Assembly: GCF_030272615.1 (NCBI RefSeq)
Contig: NC_081405.1
Coordinates: forward strand, 26,366,272 to 26,430,271
Source: Cryptomeria japonica
Lineage: Eukaryota > Streptophyta > Pinopsida > Cupressales > Cupressaceae
Reading direction: 5' to 3'
Length of the DNA stretch: 64,000 nucleotides
Part shown: in pieces, positions 23,579-36,134 of the stretch
Numbering within the stretch: the stretch's first letter is position 1
How the letters are laid out: the number at the start of each line of letters is the position of its first letter
Position numbers and translations under genes: made by a program
Notes under the pieces: generated by a model
Told to the model about the DNA's origin: nothing
Database searches by the model: none
The model's input: only the letters and a program-made list of their open reading frames with translations

Positions 23579-24325
23579 CCCCCCCCCTTTCTTGCTTTTG
23601 TTTTTTTCACAATTTTTGTGCATTCCGAATTGGTATGTCGTAAAAATTCCCCCCCAAATTTTTATTTATTTATTTTAACAATTTTCTCGAAATTTGTGCC
23701 CAAAATGGGCAAAAAATAAAAAAAATTGTCAGAGGCCAAACTGACAAAATTGGACAAATTTTATATTAAAAATGGGGGTTTTTGAATATTCTGAGCTCAA
23801 CGGTGAAGTCCGTTTGAGCCCAAAATGCCTAAAAACAAAGAAGCACCCCGGATCCAAAGAAAAAGCTCTGAAAAAACTTGAAACCCTAGCCTCCAAAAAT
23901 CTTCTAAAAAATCAAGAATAGGCAGCAGCAGATGTAGGCTCTGATACCATGAAGAAGTTGAAAAATACAACTTCAGATATCCCAAAAACACCTGCAAGAA
24001 AAATACCTACCACAAGAGAAGAATGGAGGCAAAAAAACAATAATGGGTCTGAAGAAAAAAATTATCATTCAGAAAGGGAATAAAATAAAAAGTACAATAC
24101 AATCCTTATAAAAGGAGAATATCCAACCCTAAAGTTGTGCAACCCTAAAGAAACCCTAAAGGGATAAGGTGTATTTAATAATTAGAATAATTATTAAGTA
24201 CCTACAATATTATTAAATGCCTAAGTTTAGCTTAAGCATAGAGTATAATAGACTAATAATTAAATAAATAATTATTAGCGACAACATTTAATTATTAGCC
24301 ACAACATGATAACTCTAACAATCAA

Positions 24326-25390
24326 TTTTGAAGAATCAAGAAAATTTAAAAGGACAATCAATATGAGGGGGTTAAGGCAAGTCTTCATACAACTTAGCTT
24401 ACGTTAGTTAGAAGTCACTCAAACTTTTAACAACAATTTGTGGAGTTGGTAGCCCAATGATTATTAAATATTTCTAAGTAGTTATCTTCAATAGTATTTT
24501 TGGAAAAAAAATATTAATAATTTTGTTTGTAGATAAGATTTAGAGAAAATTCAGGAGGCAAGTAAAAAAAGGGAAAACAATTTTGGAACTGTGTCATTTT
24601 TCCCAATAAGGAGTTGGTGCTTATTTCTAGCCCCTTTTTTTTCAATGCTTATTTTCAATTTTTAGGGAGTGGTTGCTCCACTGAAATAGGGAAAGATTCT
24701 AATTCATCCTTTACACATAATTAAAAAGTTAAACATGTGTGTATGTATGTAAATAATGTAGTTTACGATAGTGTATCTTTAAATATTAACAAATTTAGGT
24801 AAACTAAAGATAATATACGTTTAGAATTATGACATGAATAGGCTTAAGAAAGATTGATTAAGTTCAAAAAATCAATTATATGTAGATGGCTTGAAGTTTA
24901 GTTGTCAATATTACAAATCACATATGCCACATCTTTCATATTTGGATATTAATTTTTTTTATGGTTTGCACTCCAAAATAAAATTTTGAGTTGGAAGTGC
25001 TCTAAAAAAGATGTTGGTATGTTTGGCATGTTGTCCATTATGCTTGATTGATTCAAACTCTTGTGATCACTTATTAATTTATCATCCTTATATTATCAAA
25101 CTTTGTTTTGAATTAGAGGGTTTGATTGTTTAGAGGAATGTTTGGGCTAGAAATATACTCTTGGATTGCTTTGAAAACTGATATCAACAAGGGTCCCTAC
25201 ACAACTATAGGACCATCCTCTTTTTGTTGCTTGGGTATTTAAAGGGTTAGGAATGTTGCTATTTTTAATACAAAATGATACATTCCTTTCAATATACACC
25301 TCAGATTCAATTAATTTTTGTCCAATTGTTGAATACACTAAAGGTTAAAATTTTGAGATCCATGAACATTCATTGCTTAATAAATCACAT
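24326..25390. other. AT-rich intergenic DNA
   Basis: No recognisable coding sequence, terminus or repeat. Confidence 0.5.
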
Positions 25391-25394
25391 CCTT

Positions 25395-25625
25395 GGGGTT
25401 TCTTTGATGGTCATGTCAAGGTAATCTTGCTTTGTGTGGAGCGGGGGACATAATTATTTTAATGTCAAACATTATATCACTTTTAGTGTTGGTTTGAATA
25501 CTGACAAATAATTGTGTGAAGATTATGGCATTAAAACATTTGTTAACAATGACAAAGGACAAAAGAATGGATCTTACACATATCTAAGAATTGATAAATA
25601 GGTTGTGACTTACATATGCGAATAT
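25395..25625 (+). pseudogene. Heavily decayed LINE RNase H (RVT_3-like) relic
   Basis: In shifting frames the sequence reads WGFFDGHV, LCGAGDI and HYITFSVGLNTD, then ALKHLLTM. That is the order and spacing of a plant LINE-type RNase H (FDGASQGN, CGAGGV, HYIKFSVGLG, ALKLLL). Several frameshifts and stops are present. The surrounding 25100-25840 sequence may be more of the same LINE but is too decayed to assign. Confidence 0.4.
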
Positions 25626-25699
25626 TTATTTCAACCATGTTTATAGAGAGTGCAATACAAAGGTGAATACTATCCCAAAGGCACAATTAAAATTAGTTG

Positions 25700-27470
25700 T
25701 TGATAGATGAGAATTTATAGAACACTTGCATGATTCTATCGTGTCTGCTATTATCCTGTTTGTTACAAATCAAACAAAATTTTCACATTACTCCATTCTA
25801 TTGTGTTTTTTTGTCACTGGATTAGGGGTTTAGTTCCTACTTGACAACTTTGCATCAAGACATGGTTTTTTATTGGCCTCATTTCTTCTTGTGTGTTCTA
25901 GTTGTTTGTCACATTTCTTGGCAACTCTTTGTTTTTGGGTGCTTTTGCCTATTTTGGGGTCATTGCATCTTGTTGTTGGATGCACTTTCACATTGTTACC
26001 ATTATTTTCATGTTATTTTTATCCATTGCAAAACATATTTTAGCTTCTACAATTTCAATTTAAATTATGTAAAGCCGAGTTTTTTCAAAGGGAAAAAAGA
26101 TTTTATATTTTAGACTTAATATCACTCTAGCCTTTGAGAACTTTTAAATAATTTCATCTTACATAACCTAGCTACAAACATAAAAAATGGGGGAAATTAC
26201 ATGCCACATACCTACACACTCCCATATGCATATATTCATAATAAACAAGTAAAATTTCAAGGCATTCCAATATAATATTTGATAACCACAAAAAGAAAGG
26301 TTGCATACAACCATTGATGTTAAGTTTTCTTTCTCTTCCATACATGCAATAGTATAAAATTATATAAAAAATTATTGGGATTAAGGTGTCTCAACCTTTG
26401 CAAGTCCAAACATGGGTAATTGGATTTATTTATTTAATATTTGATTCAATTTTATGAGCCTACTAGACAATTCTATTTGTACATGCTATTTCATCATCTT
26501 GTGGGAGTTGGCATATTGACTTTTCATCCTATTGGGAAGGTAACAAAGTTTTTGTCCTCACATGAGGAAGTAGGCATCCCACTTAGAGGATCTTAAATTA
26601 TTGATAAGTAGGTGTCATGTAATGACAAATTTATGACATAATCTATGACAAATACTATGACACACCTACCTATGACAACTTATGATAGCTTTATGATGGA
26701 TTGTGTAATAGAATGGAGAAGTAACTTGAGACACCTTTGAATGGAGAATGTGGGTGCCTAAGTTAGGTAATAATAGGATGGAAAAGAATCGACTATATTG
26801 ATAGTTATTTATGATGGATTCTCTTACATCTATAAGTGTTGTTAGTCATGATTATCTTTATGACAACTATAAGTTGTGTAGGAGCATCTGACACACCTAA
26901 ATATAGAAAATTTTGGGTGCCCATATTTGAAGGTTTGAATGAGGAGTCAAAGGATGATGTACATGTGTGATTAGCATGCCTACATGCAAGTGCAAAATGA
27001 CCAAGTGTTTTTGATGACCCCCTCTCTTGTCTTCATCTAGATGCTTCCCCATTTATTATATTTCTTTATATAAGGTTGTCTTGGAGAGCATTAAGTATCT
27101 TATGTTTTGCAAGTAAAGTGTTTCGTTGTCATAATCAATCCAAATCGTGGATTGTTGACAAAATACTCCCATTGAAGAAGCATAGTGTTGATATTATATT
27201 GCAATTGATAGGTTTACTGGAAATACAATATTCTATTTGTGTGTTTATTATCTCTATCTAAAAGTGTTTCTTATTATGTAATAGTTAAGATTTATAAAGA
27301 AGATTTGCATAATCTCTCCCTCTAGATTAGTGCTAGGAAGCATTTTATGCACCTTTGTTTCCTTTCAAAAATGAGTCCTATAGATTGATACATCACAAGC
27401 TAAAACAATTAAAATATTCTTTTTGCATCAATTAGAATTGGGGCTTTCAAAACAAGAAATAACTCTTGCA
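25700..27470. other. AT-rich intergenic DNA
   Basis: No gene found. Short ORFs at 25841-26113 and 27076-27261 lack any recognisable feature. TATGACA words recur around 26630-26880. Confidence 0.5.
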
Positions 27471-29134
27471 TCTCATTCGCATGTACGATATGTCAAAAAA
27501 TAACTCATCATTTTTTCGTACCCTTCCATGTCCATAGGTATTCTTGATTGAATTTGTCCACTCCTAGGAAAACCAAAAGACATGACTTGACATTGTGCAC
27601 ATGATGATAGTCCTAAAATAACATTAGCCATGGAAAATAAAAGAGAAATCCACTCAACCACCAAAACCATCACCACAACTTCAATTGCTTGTACCCTATG
27701 TGGATAAGATTAAAAGAAGAGGTTGTTGTTGGCAATAACAATGAAGGAAAACTGAGAGGGGGGGGGGGATGAATTAGTTTTCTACTGGATCTAGAAACTT
27801 AACCACAAATACATATCTGATAAGTTGTAACAACACATATAAGAAAATTAATGGCACCACACACAACACCAAGATTTGGACATGGAAAACCCGGTTAAGC
27901 GAAAAACCATGGTGGGAACCTACCCACAGTAAGATGATACTCTGCAGTAGTATGTGAAATATTACAATGGGGAATGCACATGCATTTAGGCACACTGCTC
28001 AAAATATAATAAACTGGAAGGCTACAACTCTTAGGGAAGTCTCACTGACTTACAACAAGATTCAGACTGGAATCCGAAAGGAATGAAGTGCAATAATAAC
28101 ATCTCCAAATGCCCAACAGTTTCATTTAAGCATATATGTCTGCTCTGCAACACCAATCTCCACAGAAAGATAAATGCTCATCTCCATCGGTAATCAAATC
28201 TTCAAATGCTCATCTCCATCGGTAATCATGCCAAGATCAATCGCAACACGCTACACCACCAGAAAAACCGCATAACACGAAGAACATCACAAGTTCACCA
28301 AAAAATCGCACAATGATCAATGAGGATCATCAAAACAAATAGGACACAATTAGGAAAAACCAACAAGCACGTTAAAGTCATTAGCAATAGTTGCACCAAC
28401 ACCACTTATCAAATCTTCATCCATCAACATTTGAAACTCAAGAACACTCAATCAACAACAACTATCACGAAGAAAGATAACTTGCGAAGCACCAAACCAC
28501 AAACCATTTGAAATGAAGATACACAAGACCATCCCAAACAATCTCCCCAAATCTCATCTCAAGCTCTGATCACACCAAAATATACCAGTGGAAATACTGA
28601 ACTTTGCAAAGCACTGATCAGAAAAGCAACTGCATATCAGATCATATGATATGATCAATTAAGCTTTTTGGATCACTAAAACCAATACAAAAAGATATAA
28701 TGCCGCTAGAAATACTCCATACAACAAACCGTGATCCCAATAAACCAATCTACAAATACCGGAGCAAGAATATGTTGACATCAATTACAACAACATATCC
28801 TAGCAGCAACAATGTCCAACAATCTCCCCCTTTGGCATTGATGGAAACATATGAATGTGAAAAAAAATCAATGCAAAGAAAGAAAACATATCCAACAAAT
28901 TTCCCCTAAGATCAAGAAGATAAATATTTTTTTACATGCTTCTCTCCCCCTTTGACAACAATACCAAAGATTAAGAAAACAGGAAACCAAACTTACTCTC
29001 CCCCATAGATAAACAAAATAGATAACCAATCCAACAGACTACTCCACTATAGGAGCAACACCAACTCATAAATCCGGACAAAAGAATAAGATTGTGAAGT
29101 CCACCAGATTGATGTAACTCAATGCATCTAGTTT

Positions 29135-29482
29135 TCATCAGGAGGGGTAGATACCCCTAATTTGTCTCTCAAATAGACAAATGTATCTACAGGCAAAGGC
29201 TTAGTGAAAATATCAACAATCTATTCCTTTGTAGACACATACTCCAACTTCACTTCTTCTTCACTGACTTTTTCTCTTAAGAAATGATATTTGATTGACA
29301 CATGTTTCGTCTTTGAATGTTGCACTATATTCTTTGACATATTGATAGCACTAGAATTATCACAATATATGACAATAGGCTCATCATAGATAACTCTGAT
29401 ATCCTTCAACATTTGCTTCATCCAAACTACCCGAGTGCAGTTACTAGCAACAACAATGTACTCAGCTTCAATAGTAGATAAG
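29135..29482 (-). pseudogene. TE-A Pol: RNase H C-terminal part
   Basis: The minus strand encodes the end of the copia RNase H domain: IYCDNSSAINMSKNIVQHSK and KHVSIKYHFLREKV, followed by the tail usual in copia Pol. It is separated from the rest of the domain (36135-36318) by insertion of TE-B at the duplicated ATAAG. The polypurine tract and 3' LTR follow. Confidence 0.8.
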
Positions 29483-32400
29483 TGTTGGCATTACACTACG
29501 AAAGATTGTTGGCATTTCAATAACAAGAGATTGTTGATATTCAGTAAGGATATTGAGAAGGTTGTTGAAGATTATTGATATAACTGAAGAAGGATGATAA
29601 CTATCTTTATAACATTATTTTGTCATTGATGTCAAGAGATTGATTATCTGATTCAGTATGATGTTGCCATATCTTGAGAAGATTGATTTGAAGAGAATTA
29701 AGATGTCGGTAAAAGACACAGAAAGAATGTGATGAATAAGAGGAGAAATAAGTTATTCAATGGGCAACTATTATCGAGTTAGACAATGATGAGATCATGA
29801 TGTTTAGATTGTTTTGATATTCTACATATGTTGTTTATTGTAAGGTTAATAATATACTATGCAACCAAGCAAAGAACCTAGTCGGTAAACCCTAAGGTTA
29901 TCGATATCGGTTATGAAGGCGGAATATCTACCGAGTAAAGTTTAGTATTTACCGAGTTGCACAAGTTATGACAGTGCACATTGGATGGATAAAAGCATTA
30001 TTTAATGAAGGACAATGATTACCTGGAGATGTATAAATGATTGGTATGCCGTGCATGAGGTTTGTTAAGGATCTATGGCAAAGGAAAATCGACAGGAAGA
30101 TCTACAGTGCAGATTGAACCGCAATAACCTTATGCAAGTTCCAAGATAGGAATGCAAGTCCCGAGGCAAGGTAAAACATTTTCAGATCGAAAGGATACAT
30201 TGAACCTAGTCAAGTTTGAATATTTGATGGCTAAGATTGATCATGGGAAATGTGATCAAGGAGATTCAATGGTTAGCAATTGTTTATAAATAAGGGATTG
30301 TTGATAAACAATGTATGCGGGCAAGTGTATGCACAGGGATGCTACATAGTGATTACCGAGCATAGAAGCTTGAAGACCTATTTGAATAACAGAGTAGAGA
30401 GCCCAATAGAGGGACAAGATAAGTCCTATGACTAGATTGTTTTGAGCAAATAAGAATCTGCTTTAGCATTTTTAGATGTGAAGTTGAAGATAGATTTTTA
30501 TTGTTGTTATTTTTTAAGTGACAGGAAAATCTCTTAACCGAGTGGACTCTTATATGTAAACCCTCTAGCAAGGTAACATTCTAAATGAGTGTTTGAAATC
30601 CTTTGACAAGGTCACTTCTAACAAAGTGAAGATCCTAACAGATCTGAGGGAAATCCCTTAACCGGGTCACATCTAGCAATGTGTTTGTAATCTTTAACAT
30701 GATTTGCTTTGAACCGAGCATACTCTAGAAGAGTATATTTCTTAGTGGGCCCAAAATCCCACAGTGGTTTTTCCCTATTCCCTATTTGGGTTTCCACGTT
30801 AAATCTAGTGTTATGAGTGTTATGATGATTATATGCTTATGAGTTTGCATGTTTAGCAGTTTTGGTTATATTGCTGAAGTATAAGTTACCAAGGTTGAAT
30901 CTGTTGTTTTTATGGAAGATTAAGTTTGTATGATTCACCCCCCCTCTCATCTTGTTAGCTATTGGCATCTGTACTTTACATTAAGTATCAAAACTATCAA
31001 TTGGTATCAGAGATTCGGACTCTTAAAGAAAAAGTTTAAAGGTACTTGAGGCAAAGATCTGAAGATGTATAAAAGGGATGCACCGAAGCTGAACAAGTCA
31101 AGTTTCTCCACATGGCAGAAAAGAATGAAGCTCCATTTATGAGGAATTGGAGAATATGCAACGTATTATCTGGAGAATGATTATATTGCACCAAGCACCA
31201 ACCCTATGACCCTGGAAGAGATAAAGACAAAGCAAGAACATATTCAAGCTATGATTGAAATAACATCAGCATTGACCGACTCAGAGTTTAATGATCTAGA
31301 AGGCTGTAATGATGTAAAAGCAATGTGGACTAAGCTCATATCTGTGTATGGAGGTGATGAACATGTTCAAAGAGCAAAAGTAGATAGTCTAAGAGGACAA
31401 CTTGAATCCATGGGAATGAATGAAGGTGAGAACATAACCCAATACAGTACAAGACTAAAGGAGATTGTCAATCAAATTAAAGGAGCACATGGAACTATTG
31501 AAGAAAAGGATATAGTAAGTAAGTTGTTGAGAACCCTTCTACTAGCTTATGTTATTCGAGTCTCTGCAATCAATGAATTGAGGTCTATACCTAACATGCC
31601 ATTTTCTTTAGATGCTACTATTTGTAAACTACATGCATTTAAGTTAAATAATTTTGATAACAGTGGGTCTTCAGTAAATAAAGTTGAATCTGCATTCAGT
31701 TCTTTTCATATTAGTGAATCTGATGATTACAATGATAGAATGAGTAAGTAATCTGAAGGGAATCATAGTGGAGCAAGTGAAAGATTTCGTAAGAACATGG
31801 AAGAAGTGCACAAACTGTATGAGGAAATCAAGAACCAAGAAGAGTTTGAAGCATTATTAGCCAGAAGGTTACCGAGAGGAAAAGGTAAGTATAAAGGGAA
31901 GCTACCTTTAAAATGTTTCAATTGTGATAAGATAGGACATATGGCTTCTAACTGCCCTGACAAAGAATCTAGTGAAAAGAGAGAATATCGAGATAACAGG
32001 CAGAAAGACAACCAATACAGAGGACACCGAGACTTCAGAAGGAGAGATAGAAAGACATGTCTAGTAGCAGATGAGGAATCCAACGATGACAAATCTGATG
32101 AAACTCATACTGAGGAAGTTGTTTATGTGGCTATTAAAGATGGATATGATGAAGAAAGGTATGAATAAAAAGCCCTAATATCTCACATAAATAATAATGA
32201 TTCTTGGATCATAGATAGTGGATGCTCACATCATATGACAGGTGATAAACACAAGTTTGTTAAATTAGAAGACTATGATGGAGGCTATGTAAGATTTGGT
32301 AATGATGCACCATGTCCGGTGAAAGGTAAAGGATCTACAACACTTCTTGACAATGCTAAATGTGATGATGTATACTGGGTTGAAGGATTGAAATACAATT

Positions 32401-35400
32401 TGTTGAGTGTAGCACAGCTAAACAATACAGGATATCGAATAGAATTTCGGAAAGGAATTGTCAAAGTTCATGAAAAGCATGGAAAGTTAGCTGCTACCGG
32501 GACACAAACAAAAGGTAATACATTTCATCTTGACTCAACTTGGAACAAGTGTCTTTATGCAAAGATAGATGATACCTAGTTATGGCATAAAAGGTTTTGT
32601 CATGTAAATTTTGATAATCTGATCAAAATAAGTAAGAAGCACCGAGTAAGAGGTCTATCGAGTCTTGAAAAACCTGAGAATGCTATATGCCGAGGATGCC
32701 AGATAGGTAAGATGACAAAATCAAGCTTTACAAGTAAGTCCTAAACTTCTAAAGGAATTTTAGATCTAGTACATACTGATCTTTGTGGTCCTATGAAAGT
32801 TCAAAGTTATTATGGTGATAAATATTTCATATTATTTGTGGATGATTACTCAAGGATGATGTCAGTCATGTTTTTAAAAGAAAAATCAAAAGCTTTTCAA
32901 ATGTTCAAATGGTACAAGGCAAGAGTTGAAAATGAAACAGGAAGACATCTGAAATGTCTTAGATCTGATAGAGGAGGAGAATTCACTTTTGATGAATTTA
33001 ACTTATACTGCAATGATCATGGTATAAAGAGGCAAGTATCTACACCGAGAACATCTTAGCAAAATGGGATAGCCGAGAGAAGAAACAGATCAATTGTGGA
33101 TTGTGCCAAAACCCTGATGATAGAAAAGAGAGTACCTCAAACATTTTGGAGAGAAGCAATCGGCACTGCAGTTTACACCCTGAACCGAGTTCAATTGAAG
33201 AAAGGAACTATGAAGACACCATATGAGATCTGGTATGACAAGAAACCTAATGTAAGTTATTTTAAAATCTTTGGAAGTAGATGTTATGTTCACAAAGATG
33301 ATAGAAATGGAATGTTTGATCAGAAAAGTGAAGAAGGAACATTTCTTGGTTATTCTTCTTGAAGTAAAGCATTTAAATGTCTGATCAAATCATCTAACAA
33401 AATAGTAGAAAGTGCAAATGTGAAAATTGATGAATTTGCAGAAAGAAATGATGAAGGAAATTCCAAAGAACCAGAAGATTATGAAGAATTCATTTATGTT
33501 CAACCGAGAAGTCCTACCAAGAAAGCTGCTGAAGAAAATGAAGATAATGTCTAGTTACCGAGTGATGAAGAAGATCATACAGAACCTACCGAGCCTATAT
33601 TAGCCAAATATGTCAGAAGACATCATGCATCAAGTCAAATTATAGGAGATAAGTATGATCCAGTGATGACAAGGAACAAACTGAGACAAAACACATGTTT
33701 GATATCTGAATTTGAACCGAGAATAGTGAAAGAGGCATTTAACATTGAAGATTGGGTAAATGCTATGACAGAAGACATTGATCAAATCAAGAAGAATGAC
33801 ACATGGACACTGATCCCAAGACCGAAGGACAAAAATGTAATTAGTACTAAGTGGATTTTCAGAAACAAGCTAAATGAGAAAGGTGAAGTCATTCGCAACA
33901 AAGCAAGACTAGTTTGCAAAGGTTATGCTCAAGAAGAAGGAATAGATTATGGTGAGACTTTTGCACCTATCGCTAGACTTGAGGGAGTAAGAACATTGTT
34001 GGCATATGCTGCTTTCAAAAATTTCAAGATATATCAAATGGATGTTAAATCTGCATTTTTGAATGGTATACTAGAAGAAGTTTACATTGAACAACCTGAA
34101 GGATTTGTTGAAGACAAGAGTAAAGATCAGGTATGCAAATTGAACAAAGCTTTATATGGTCTGAAACAAGCACCTAGAGCATGGTATGAAGATTGCACTC
34201 TTATTTAATCAAGATTTGTTTTAGAACAAGTGAAAACAACATGTACATGAAGAAAGTTGAGGACAATGGAATACTGATCTCAGCCATATTTGTTGATGAT
34301 ATTATATTTTGTGGTAATGACTCCTTATGCAAGAACTTTGGAAATGAAATGTGCAAAGAATAAATGGTTGGAAGGATAAATGGTTGACTGAATGAAAGCC
34401 CTGAATGATGAATAACAGAAGACTAATGACAGGGGGAGAAAATTGAAAAATGGAGAAGACTTCATAAGATTTTAACAGCTCAAGGATAACAAGAGAAGTC
34501 TAACAACAATCTGAATCCGAATCAATTTGAATATCTTGTTGGTATTACCATTTAATTGTTGGTTTTTCCATCAATTCCAAAGGGGGAGATTGTTGGCATT
34601 ATAGTAAGAAATATTGTTGGCATTTCAATAACAGGAGATTGTTGATATTCAGTAAAAGTATTGAGAAGGTTGTTGAAGATTATTGATATAACTGAAGAAG
34701 GATGATAACTATCTTTATAATATTATTTTGTCATTGATGTCAAGAGATTAATTATCTGATTCAGTATGATGTTGCCATATCTTGAGAAGATTGATTTGAA
34801 GAGAATTAAGATGTCTGTAAAAGACACAGAAAGAATGTGATGAATAAGAGGAGAAATAAGTTATTCAATGGGCAACTATTACCGAGTTAGACAATGATGA
34901 GATCATGATGTTTAGATTGTTTTGATATTCTACATATGTTGTTGATTGTAAGGTTAATACTATACTATGCAACCGAGCAAAGAACCTAGTCGGTAAACCC
35001 TAAGGAACCTAGTCAGTAAACCCTAAGGTTATCGATATCGGTTAATGAAGATGGAATGTCTACCGAGTAAAGTTTAATATTTATCGAGTTGCAACCAAGT
35101 TATGAAAGTGCGCATTGGATGGATAAATGCATTATTTAATGAAGGACAATGATTACCTGGAGATGTATAAATGATTGGTATGCCGTGCATGAAGTTTGTT
35201 AAGGATCTATGGCAAAGGAAAATCGGCAGGAAGATCTACAGTGCAGATTGAACCGCAATAACCTTATGCAAGTTCCAAGATAGGAATGCAAGTCTCGAGG
35301 CAAGGTAAAACATTTTCAGATCGAAAGGATACGTTGAACCTAGTCAAGTTTGAAGATTTGATGGCTAAGATTGATAATGGGAAATGTGATCAAGGAGATT

Positions 35401-36134
35401 CAACAGTTAGCAATTGTTTATGAATAAGGAATTGTTGATAAACAATGTATGTGAGCAAGTGTATGCACAAGGATGCTACATAGTGATTATTGAGCATAGA
35501 AGCTTGAAGACTTGTTTGAATAACAGAGTAGAGAGCCCAACAGAGGGACAAGATAAGTCCTATGACTAGATTGTTTTGAGCAAATAAGAATTTGCTTTAG
35601 CATTTGTAGATGTGAAGTTGCAGATAGATTTTTATTACTGTTATTTTGTAAGTGGCAGGAAAATCTCTTAACCGAGTGGACTTAATATTCTTATATGTAA
35701 ACCCTCTAGCAAGGTAACATTCTAAATGAGTGTTTGAAATCCTTTGACAAGGTCACTTCTAACAAAGTGAAGATCCTAACAGATTTGAGGGAAATCCCTT
35801 AACCGGGTCACATCTAGCAATGTGTTTGTAATCTTTAACATGATTTTCTTTTAACCAAGCATACTCTAGAAGAGTATATTTCTTAGTGGGTCCAAAATCC
35901 CACAGTGGTTTTTCCCTATTTGGGTTTCCATGTTAAATCTGGTGTTATGAGAGTTATGATGATTATATGCTTATGAGTTTGCATGTTTAGCAGTTTTGGT
36001 TATATTGCTGAAGTATAAGTTATCGAGGTTGAATCTGTTGTTTTTATGGAAGATTAAGTTTGTATGATTCACCCCCCCCTCTCATCTTGTTAGCTTTTGG
36101 CATCTGTACTTTACATTAAGTATCAAAACTATCA
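29483..36134 (+). mobile_element. TE-B: Ty1/copia retrotransposon nested in TE-A
   Basis: The 5' LTR 29483-30999 and 3' LTR 34591-36134 both start TGTTGGCATTA and end AAAACTATCA. A perfect target duplication ATAAG flanks the element (29478-29482 and 36135-36139). The primer-binding site TTGGTATCAGAG is at 31001-31012. The polypurine tract AAAGGGGGAGAT ends at 34590. The LTRs differ by point changes and small indels, including a short repeat of 'aacctagtc-gtaaaccctaagg' in the 3' LTR. The internal region is short because the C-terminal part of Pol is deleted. It interrupts the RNase H region of TE-A and is therefore younger than TE-A. Confidence 0.95.
31065..34362 (+). pseudogene. TE-B Gag-Pol polyprotein, broken by stops and 3'-deleted
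   Basis: One reading frame from ATG 31065 to about 34185 holds, in order: copia Gag (about 31065-31750), zinc knuckle CFNCDKIGHMASNC (31917-31958), protease DSG motif (DSWIIDSGCSHHMTG near 32200-32250), pre-integrase zinc region (32580-32740), integrase with HTD, LRSDRGGEF and NGIAER (32770-33090), and reverse transcriptase start (33720 on). After a frameshift near 34186 the RT active-site motif FVDDIIF is at about 34288. The rest of RT and all RNase H are missing. In-frame stops include 31140, 31749, 32166, 32577, 32742, 33057, 33360 and 33552. Most fit C-to-T or G-to-A changes in conserved codons. It cannot move by itself. Confidence 0.9.

Larger units (their letters stand above)
19497..23580 (+). 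mobile_element. TE-D: non-autonomous LTR retrotransposon, 3' half missing
   Basis: The 5' LTR is 19497-20648 (TGTTGAC...TTCATCA), with the poly-C/CTCTTAG block near its end. The primer-binding site TGGTATCAGAGCC starts at 20651. Inside are a coiled-coil/zinc-knuckle ORF1 and the N-terminal part of ORF2. No polymerase domains, polypurine tract or 3' LTR are present: recognisable sequence stops at about 23578, right at a poly-C run. CCCCC precedes the element (19492-19496) and follows its broken end, so either the target duplication is preserved beside a deletion or the deletion used poly-C. It sits inside TE-C and is the sister type of TE-E. Confidence 0.75.
18528..24320 (-). mobile_element. 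TE-C: TRIM/LARD-like LTR element, interrupted by TE-D
   Basis: Two LTRs of the same family lie at 18528-18851 and 23950-24320. Each starts TGAAGAAGTTG and ends CTCTAACA on the plus strand. A perfect 5-bp target duplication ATCAA flanks the pair (18523-18527 and 24321-24325). The minus-strand primer-binding site TGGTATCAGAGCC (initiator tRNA-Met) abuts the right LTR at 23937-23950, and a purine run (AAGGGG on the minus strand) abuts the left LTR, fixing the minus orientation. Only about 1 kb of interior belongs to this element (18852-19496 and about 23581-23949), and it is non-coding. It is therefore a small non-autonomous element. The LTRs differ by indels of tens of bp, so the insertion is not recent. 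Confidence 0.85.

Noticed and set aside
29483-36134. TE-B as an active autonomous copia element
   Set aside because: Perfect target duplication suggests youth, but Gag-Pol has eight stops, a frameshift and a deleted RT end and RNase H.
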